DNA of 10,748 bases, taken from contig MEUF01000033.1 of the NCBI GenBank assembly GCA_001771615.1, positions 3,805 through 14,552 on the forward strand. Direction: 5' to 3'. Below the pieces are notes generated by a model. It saw nothing but the letters and a program-made list of their open reading frames with translations. It did not search any database and had not been told where the DNA came from. Both the position numbers and the translations under genes were made by a program. Below are positions 6,586-10,748 of the stretch, piece after piece; position 1 is the first letter of the stretch, and every line of letters starts with the position of its first letter. The DNA comes from a candidate division WOR-1 bacterium RIFOXYB2_FULL_48_7 (GTDB taxonomy: Bacteria; Margulisbacteria; WOR-1; O2-12-FULL-45-9; XYB2-FULL-48-7).

Positions 6586-8229
6586 CTACATCATCCCTTC
6601 CATGCCGCCCATTCCACCGCCCGGCATTGCCGGCATCTTTTTTTCTTCATCCGGCCTTTCGGCTACCAAAACTTCGGTAGTTAAAAGCAGAGAAGCAATC
6701 GAAGCGGCATTCTGGAGCGCAGAACGAGTAACCTTTAACGGGTCAACGATACCGGCTTTAAACATATCGGTATACTCAAATTTTTGAGCATCAAAACCGA
6801 TCCCAGCCTTTTCTTTTTTCACCCGTTCGACAACTACCGAACCTTCCATCCCGCCATTGTTGGCAATTTGACGGAGAGGCTCTTCCAGGGACTTGAGAAC
6901 GATGGCCACACCAACCTTTTCATCGCCAGCTGTCCCAGCCTGGAGTTTTTCCAGGGCGGGCAAGATGTGGATAAAGGCCGAGCCTCCACCGGAAATGATC
7001 CCTTCTTCAACCGCCGCCCGAGTCGCCGAGAGAGCATCTTCAATGCGATGTTTTTTCTCTTTGAGTTCGGTTTCGGTCGCGGCCCCGGCTTTGACAACGG
7101 CAACGCCGCCGGAAAGCTTGGCCAGTCTTTCTTGGAGTTTTTCTTTGTCATAAGAAGAATCGGAACCCTCGATCTCTTTCTTGATCTGGGCAACCCGATC
7201 AGCAACCGCTTTCTGGGTCCCGGCGCCTTCAATGATGGTGGTGTCTTCTTTGCGGACCACGATCTTCTTGGCTTTACCGAGCCAGGCTTCTTCGACATTT
7301 TCCAGGGTCAGCCCTTTTTCTTCAGCCACCACTTCGCCGCCGGTCAGAATAGCGATATCTTCCAACATCGCCTTTCTCCGATCACCAAAACCAGGAGCCT
7401 TGACGGCTACGGCATTGATGGTCCCGCGCAGCTTATTAACGACTAAGGTAGCCAAAGCTTCACCTTCGATTTCATCAGCCAAAATCAAGAGCGGCTTACC
7501 AGCCTGAACGACTTTTTCCAAAGCCGGCAGGATATCCTTGACCGCGCTGATTTTCTTATCGGTGATCAGCAAGAAACAGTCTTCCAGTACGCACTCCATC
7601 CTTTCACGGTCGGTGACCATGTAAGGAGAGGCATAGCCTTTATCAAACTGCATCCCTTCGACCACTTCCAAAGTGGTTTCAATCCCTTTGGACTCTTCAA
7701 CGGTAATAACCCCGTCTTTACCAACTTTTTCCATGGCATCGGCAATTAATTTGCCGATTTCAGTGTCATTGTTGGCTGAAATAGTCGCGACTTGGGCAAT
7801 GGCCTCTTTGGTTTCAACCGGCCGGGCCAGCTTTTTAAGCTCGGCTACAGCGGTTTCCACGGCTAACTGGATGCCGCGCTTAAGCGCCATCGGGTTAACT
7901 CCAGAGACAACATTCTTGAGGCCCTCGCGGAAAATGATATGGCCCAATACTGTGGCGGTTGTCGTCCCGTCACCAGCGATATCATTGGTCTTGCTGGCCA
8001 CCTCTTTTAATAATTGGGCCCCCATATTTTCATATGGGTCCTGGAGATCAATCTCCTTAGCGATGGTCACGCCATCATTGGTGATGGTCGGTGAGCCCCA
8101 CTTTTTTTCCAGAACAACATTGCGGCCACGCGGGCCGAGTGTTGCCATAACGGCGCGGGCCACTTTGGAAACCCCTTTTTCGAGCTTCCGCCAGGCCTCA
8201 TCGCCAAACATAATTTCCTTTGCTGCCAT
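6586..8229 (-). CDS. groL: Chaperonin GroEL (Hsp60)
   Basis: GroEL forms the 14-subunit double ring that folds cytoplasmic proteins with ATP and GroES. The 547-residue length is standard. Hallmarks: ATLGPRGRNVVL near 29-40, TNDGVTIAKEI, the ATP/Mg site GDGTTTATVL with Asp87 in the same position as in E. coli, EDALSATRAAVEEGIISGGG in the second equatorial part, and a C-terminal Gly/Met tail (GGGMGGMEGMM) that projects into the cavity. AGGAGG (8241-8246) lies 11 bases before the ATG and overlaps the groES stop codon, so the two genes are translationally coupled. Control is through the CIRCE operator upstream of groES. Nothing unusual in sequence or length. Confidence 0.99.
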   Translation of the reverse strand: MAAKEIMFGDEAWRKLEKGVSKVARAVMATLGPRGRNVVLEKKWGSPTITNDGVTIAKEIDLQDPYENMGAQLLKEVASKTNDIAGDGTTTATVLGHIIFREGLKNVVSGVNPMALKRGIQLAVETAVAELKKLARPVETKEAIAQVATISANNDTEIGKLIADAMEKVGKDGVITVEESKGIETTLEVVEGMQFDKGYASPYMVTDRERMECVLEDCFLLITDKKISAVKDILPALEKVVQAGKPLLILADEIEGEALATLVVNKLRGTINAVAVKAPGFGDRRKAMLEDIAILTGGEVVAEEKGLTLENVEEAWLGKAKKIVVRKEDTTIIEGAGTQKAVADRVAQIKKEIEGSDSSYDKEKLQERLAKLSGGVAVVKAGAATETELKEKKHRIEDALSATRAAVEEGIISGGGSAFIHILPALEKLQAGTAGDEKVGVAIVLKSLEEPLRQIANNGGMEGSVVVERVKKEKAGIGFDAQKFEYTDMFKAGIVDPLKVTRSALQNAASIASLLLTTEVLVAERPDEEKKMPAMPGGGMGGMEGMM

Positions 8230-8244
8230 ATACTATTCCACCTC

Positions 8245-8541
8245 CTATCCTTTAATTGCTAAAATGTCTCTTTCGGCGAGGATAATAAATTCCTCGTCCT
8301 CTATTTTGACTTCAGAGCCGCCGTATTTACTGTAGATGATCTTGTCACCTATTTTAACTTCACACGCGACTTTTTGTCCGTTGTCGAAAACCCGTCCCGA
8401 GCCCACGGCCACCACTGTCCCTTCAGACGGTTTTTCTTTGGCCGAATCCGGCAAAACAAGGCCTGACTTGGTTTTTTGTTCCTCTGGATCTGGCTTGACA
8501 ACCACCCGATCACCAATCGGTGTCAATTTCTTGTTACCCAT
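8245..8541 (-). CDS. groS: Co-chaperonin GroES (Hsp10)
   Basis: GroES is the seven-subunit lid of GroEL. The product, MGNKKLTPIGDRVVVKPDP onward, is 98 residues, close to the usual 95-100, with the mobile-loop region (EEQKTKSGLVLPDSAKEKP) and the SKYGGSEVKI..EEFIIL..DILAI ending. I choose the ATG at 8541 because the ribosome binding site GGGGGG (8553-8558) is 11 bases upstream, the same spacing as in groEL. A GTG at 8553 in frame would overlap that site and is unlikely. First gene of groES-groEL. Confidence 0.97.
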   Translation of the reverse strand: MGNKKLTPIGDRVVVKPDPEEQKTKSGLVLPDSAKEKPSEGTVVAVGSGRVFDNGQKVACEVKIGDKIIYSKYGGSEVKIEDEEFIILAERDILAIKG

Positions 8542-8569
8542 ACTATGATTCACCCCCCTTTATATTATG

Positions 8570-8604
8570 ATTATTAGCACTCATTATGCGTGAGTGCTAA
8601 TAAT
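8570..8604 (-). promoter_or_regulatory. CIRCE operator (HrcA binding site)
   Basis: TTAGCACTC (8574-8582), nine bases, GAGTGCTAA (8592-8600): a perfect match to the CIRCE consensus. The palindrome extends four bases on each side, making 13-bp arms. It lies between the promoter and groES and overlaps the -10 box, so HrcA bound here would block transcription until heat shock. hrcA itself is not in the window. Confidence 0.98.
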
Positions 8605-8629
8605 ACCATGGGGGGAGGAATGATGTCAA
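8600..8629 (-). promoter_or_regulatory. groESL promoter
   Basis: On the minus strand TTGACA (8624-8629) and TATTAT (8600-8605) are 18 bases apart. The -10 box overlaps the outer edge of CIRCE and transcription would start inside the operator, the classic HrcA arrangement. Confidence 0.85.
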
Positions 8630-8632
8630 GAA

Positions 8633-8662
8633 AGAAAAACCCCCGGGGTTAGCCGGGGGTTT
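8633..8662 (-). terminator. Intrinsic terminator after the 8687-9211 gene
   Basis: A 9- to 10-bp GC-rich stem, AACCCCCGG / CCGGGGGTT with a six-base loop, is followed on the minus strand by TTTTTCTTT. It ends four bases before the groES -35 box, insulating groESL from read-through. Confidence 0.92.
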
Positions 8663-8686
8663 GATAACCTAAAATCTCAAACAAAA

Positions 8687-9211
8687 TTAGTCAACTTTTG
8701 GCGAAATTTCCTTTTTCATTTGTAACATCTTATCCGCCGCACTCGTGTAACCCGTTACTCCATAAAGCGAATATGGTAATGAAGTAATTTGCCCGTCAAC
8801 GACCGCGTCCATGGGTACTTGCGGAGCCACCATCTTCTCCATCCCCGTCTTGACCTTGCCTTTCCAACCAATCTTAACGTTAATTGTTTTAATAGCTTTT
8901 CCTGGGATAAACATAATATTATTACTACTAGTCAAACCACTAGTATCTCCTGAAACGCTAACAACTTGAACAAACGCATTACCATAATGATCTTCTAAGC
9001 ATAATTTATAAGATTTATCTTCAATAAATATTCTTACTGGAAGATACTTTGCAACCTGATTATCGGCAGCCGTAACTGTCACTATCAAATCATAGTCAAA
9101 GGGCGATTTTTTAACAACAATATTTTTTTCAACTTTAGGGACAGCCTGAGCAGCCAAAGCAATAAAAGAAAAAAGAAACAAAACAACCAGCAAACCAGCA
9201 ATTTTTCTCAT
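8687..9211 (-). CDS. Small secreted protein of unknown function (174 aa)
   Basis: I do not recognise the family. The first 23 residues are a clear signal peptide (MRK, hydrophobic stretch, then the A-x-A cleavage motif AQA before VPKV). The mature part of about 150 residues alternates hydrophobic and polar residues (DLIVTVTAAD, LPVRIFIED, IKTINVKIGWKGKV), suggesting a beta-sandwich, and has a single cysteine in the mature part and no membrane anchor or lipobox. The ATG follows an eight-G run two bases upstream that must serve as ribosome binding site. A TATAAT at 9241-9246 may give it its own promoter, but it could also be transcribed from the gene upstream, since no terminator lies between them. 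Its DNA looks more AT-rich than the neighbouring core genes. Confidence 0.85.
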   Translation of the reverse strand: MRKIAGLLVVLFLFSFIALAAQAVPKVEKNIVVKKSPFDYDLIVTVTAADNQVAKYLPVRIFIEDKSYKLCLEDHYGNAFVQVVSVSGDTSGLTSSNNIMFIPGKAIKTINVKIGWKGKVKTGMEKMVAPQVPMDAVVDGQITSLPYSLYGVTGYTSAADKMLQMKKEISPKVD

Positions 9212-9240
9212 AACCCCCCCCTATTATTGAATCCTAGATA

Positions 9241-9268
9241 ATTATACTACCCATTGGACGATAAACAA
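9241..9268 (-). promoter_or_regulatory. Possible promoter of the 174-residue secreted protein gene
   Basis: TATAAT (9241-9246, minus strand) is a perfect -10 box. The -35 candidate TTGTTT (9263-9268) is weak, with a 16-base spacer. It directly follows the stop codon of the upstream gene. Confidence 0.5.
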
Positions 9269-9269
9269 G

Positions 9270-9812
9270 CTAATTTACGGCACTACCTGCCAGCGTATTA
9301 CCACTAGCCACAGGGGTGGCAACAGAGGCAACAACCTCTGCCTTTTGCGTGGCTGCAACATTGGTTGGTACAATTGTTTGTTCTGGAGAAAAACTAACCC
9401 CAACACAGATCCGATTATTAACTTGACCGGAAAAATCGGTGCTGGCTGAATAGATTGGATCAACACTCCTGGAATAGGTCCTGGAGTGTGAATATTGAAT
9501 GTAGACTGGGCCTTTGACCGCATTGACCGAAGCGGTAACAGCCACCGCGTCAATCGCCTTGTTTTCTACTTGATTGGTATTAACATCTATATTAGCATTG
9601 GTTGCAAAACCACCAAAAATGGATTCCACTATATTGTCATGTTGTTGCGATTCGATTTGGGCTACCACTGGTTGAGGTTGAGTAGTTTGAGCGCTGGTAA
9701 CAATCTGGCCAGATTGAGGTATATGGTATACCCCATCAGTGTAAACCGCCCCATACGCCGATATTGAGCATAATAGAGCCATAAACACACAGATTACCAA
9801 TTTTTTTGACAT
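9270..9812 (-). CDS. Small secreted protein of unknown function (180 aa)
   Basis: Family not recognised. From the ATG at 9812 the product starts MSKKLVICVFMALL and has a signal peptide with likely cleavage after AYGA, near residue 22. The mature chain is rich in Gln, Thr, Val and Ala and looks low-complexity at both ends (SAQTTQPQPVVAQIESQQ; AATQKAEVVASVATPVASGN). A middle part (GPVYIQYSHSRTYSRS, RICVGVSFSPE) looks like beta strands. A surface or periplasmic role is plausible but unproven. AGGAGGG (9825-9831) lies 12 bases before the ATG, close to the 11-base spacing of groES and groEL. An in-frame extension to a TTG at 9863 would start inside the upstream terminator hairpin and hide the signal peptide, so I reject it. 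Expression is probably governed by the structured leader upstream. Confidence 0.82.
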   Translation of the reverse strand: MSKKLVICVFMALLCSISAYGAVYTDGVYHIPQSGQIVTSAQTTQPQPVVAQIESQQHDNIVESIFGGFATNANIDVNTNQVENKAIDAVAVTASVNAVKGPVYIQYSHSRTYSRSVDPIYSASTDFSGQVNNRICVGVSFSPEQTIVPTNVAATQKAEVVASVATPVASGNTLAGSAVN

Positions 9813-9831
9813 TCTCTTGATGTTCCCTCCT

Positions 9832-9868
9832 AAATAAAAATGGGGCTTGTCATCTGCTAACAAGCCCC
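9832..9868 (-). terminator. Intrinsic terminator directly before the 9270-9812 gene (attenuator)
   Basis: GGGGCTTGT (9868-9860) pairs perfectly with ACAAGCCCC (9850-9842) around a nine-base loop, followed on the minus strand by A, TTTTT, A, TTT. The next bases are the ribosome binding site of the secreted-protein gene. A terminator here would cut the message just before its gene, or end a small RNA encoded just upstream. Confidence 0.8.
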
Positions 9869-9940
9869 TTTAATCGCTTTTTGACTTTTTAATGAGGTTT
9901 TCCCCTCAGCAGATGACGAGGGCAATGCGTCCGCCCTCAC
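9842..9940 (-). promoter_or_regulatory. Structured RNA leader with competing terminator and antiterminator pairings
   Basis: Read on the minus strand, three hairpins follow each other: GAGGGC/GCCCTC (9938-9933 with 9923-9918, loop GGACGCATT), TGAGG/CCTCA (9908-9904 with 9897-9893, loop GGAAAA), and the terminator stem. The segment GTCATCTGCT (9917-9908) is exactly complementary to AGCAGATGAC (9858-9849), which is the terminator loop plus the first two bases of its 3' arm; with a G-U and an A-U pair the duplex is 12 bp. It cannot fully coexist with either the second hairpin or the terminator, the logic of an attenuator or riboswitch. It matches no riboswitch class I could recall. Ligand or trigger unknown. 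A free-standing small RNA with a loop pseudoknot is an alternative. Confidence 0.55.
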
Positions 9941-9994
9941 AAATATTATCGTTCTCCCAATTAGAAAACTTGCATCAAAAACAATTGATACTGT

Positions 9995-10023
9995 TTGCCC
10001 CACATCATCAACTTGTGTATAAT
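9995..10023 (+). promoter_or_regulatory. Promoter of the ROK kinase gene
   Basis: TATAAT (10018-10023) is perfect; TTGCCC (9995-10000) matches four of six -35 positions, with a 17-base spacer. Transcription should start near 10030, only about five bases before the ATG. Confidence 0.75.
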
Positions 10024-10035
10024 GGACGGTAACTT

Positions 10036-10748
10036 ATGGTTATTGGTGTTGATTTGGGCGGGACAAAAATTGCGGCAGTGATTGCCACCCAGGAAGGGAA
10101 GATCATCACTGACGTCAATATTCCGACCGAGGCCCAAAAAGGGCAAAAACATGTCATCGAAAACATCAAAAAAGCCATTGATACCCTGATCCGCGGCCAA
10201 CGCCGCAAGGTCAGTAAAATCGGCATCGGCGTCCCCGGCCCGATCCTTTATGATCAGGGAATTGTTATCGAACCCCCCAACCTCCCCGGCTGGAAAAAAG
10301 TCAACCTGAAAAAAATCCTGGAAAAAGAATTTAAAGTCCCGGTCTTTTTAGATAACGACGCCAACTGCGCCGCCCTGGCAGAGGCCTATTTTGGTGCCGG
10401 GAAAAACGCCCAAAACTTTATTTACATTACAGTCTCGACAGGCATTGGCGGCGGCATTATCATCAATCGCCAGCTTTATCGCGGCGCCATCGGCGCGGCG
10501 GGTGAATTTGGCCATATGATCATTGACCCTCATGGCTACCCCTGCGGTTGCGGGAATATTGGCTGCTTCGAAGCCATGGCTTCGGGCACTGCTATCAGGC
10601 GCCGGGCTGGCATGGACGCCATTTCGGTTGAGCTGGCTGCCCGTCAGGGAGACAAGAAAGCACTAAAGGTTATCGATGAGACCGCCCACTATTTGGCAAT
10701 TGGCATAGCCAATCTGGTGAACATCTTTAATCCGGAAATTGTTGTTAT
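10036..10748 (+). CDS. ROK-family sugar kinase, glucokinase-like (partial, first 237 codons)
   Basis: ROK kinases phosphorylate glucose or related hexoses with ATP; others act on N-acetylated sugars. My translation starts MVIGVDLGGTKIAA, with the ATP phosphate-binding DLGGTK at residues 6-11. GIGVPGP near 63-69 follows, then the catalytic-base motif NDAN with Asp108, then STGIGGGIII. Zinc ligands are His160 (GEFGHM) and the cysteines of CGCGNIGC (170-177), ending in the conserved Glu179. No helix-turn-helix precedes the kinase fold, so it is an enzyme rather than a NagC/XylR-type repressor. Family members are about 300-330 residues; the C-terminal part lies beyond the window. The start is fixed by the ATP motif, yet no ribosome binding site precedes it and the promoter is so close that the mRNA is nearly leaderless. 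It is transcribed divergently from the secreted-protein pair. Substrate cannot be fixed from sequence. Confidence 0.93.
   Translation, partial: MVIGVDLGGTKIAAVIATQEGKIITDVNIPTEAQKGQKHVIENIKKAIDTLIRGQRRKVSKIGIGVPGPILYDQGIVIEPPNLPGWKKVNLKKILEKEFKVPVFLDNDANCAALAEAYFGAGKNAQNFIYITVSTGIGGGIIINRQLYRGAIGAAGEFGHMIIDPHGYPCGCGNIGCFEAMASGTAIRRRAGMDAISVELAARQGDKKALKVIDETAHYLAIGIANLVNIFNPEIVV

Noticed and set aside
6784..8335. Two 220-codon open frames on the plus strand opposite groEL and groES
   Set aside because: They are antisense shadows of well-conserved GroEL/GroES codons and show no family resemblance.
8620..8652. Ten-codon plus-strand frame with a strong GGGGGGAGGA in front
   Set aside because: It lies inside the groES promoter and the neighbouring terminator and has no plus-strand promoter; the G-run is the complement of the promoter spacer.
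8927..8944. Two ACTAGT hexamers 12 bases apart inside the 174-residue protein gene
   Set aside because: Short palindromes in coding sequence with no further structure; expected by chance.
9813..9863. N-terminal extension of the 180-residue secreted protein to a TTG at 9863
   Set aside because: It would begin inside the terminator stem, include the ribosome binding site as coding sequence and bury the signal peptide.
9918..9940. Cyclic di-GMP (GEMM-I) riboswitch, suggested by GGACGCA-GCC on the minus strand
   Set aside because: The other conserved parts of the aptamer, notably GGGCAAACC and the second helix, are absent.

Overview
The window is ordinary bacterial core chromosome: housekeeping genes packed head to tail on the minus strand, plus the start of one divergent plus-strand gene at the right edge. 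NAD-dependent DNA ligase, a HrcA-type CIRCE operator, sigma70-like promoters and Shine-Dalgarno sites make it bacterial. I cannot name the species. Moderate GC, lineage-specific small secreted proteins and short degenerate tandem repeats suggest an uncultured or deep-branching phylum. A cyanobacteria-sister lineage such as Margulisbacteria/WOR-1 is only a guess.

Layout on the minus strand, in transcription order from the right. (1) 9270-9812 and 8687-9211 encode two small signal-peptide proteins of unknown function. The first sits behind a structured leader (9842-9940) that ends in an intrinsic terminator directly before its ribosome binding site. A strong terminator closes the pair at 8633-8662. 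(2) groES-groEL (8541-6586) has a promoter overlapping a perfect CIRCE operator, ends with a short octamer repeat and is closed by a terminator at 6506-6534. (3) A perfect-consensus promoter at 6461-6489 starts the long operon nusA-infB-rbfA-nrnA-truB-ligA, in which the genes overlap or nearly touch. ligA runs off the left edge. On the plus strand, an ROK-family sugar kinase starts at 10036 with an almost leaderless mRNA and runs off the right edge.

The long operon couples transcription elongation (NusA), translation initiation (IF-2), 30S maturation (RbfA), nanoRNA turnover (NrnA) and tRNA modification (TruB). It is the familiar nusA-infB cluster, but nothing is encoded between nusA and infB (no ylxR or ylxQ), and no rimP lies upstream of nusA. 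DNA ligase is translationally coupled to the end.

The two observations most worth attention are the attenuator-like leader upstream of the secreted-protein pair, where a 12-bp alternative pairing competes with the terminator, and a NusA whose C-terminus carries a copy of the IF-2 N-terminal domain also found twice in the next gene's product. No gene-free stretch exceeds 300 bases. The largest gaps are 9813-10035 (leader and divergent promoters), 6391-6585 (terminator, repeat, nusA promoter and leader) and 8542-8686 (groES promoter, operator and neighbour terminator).
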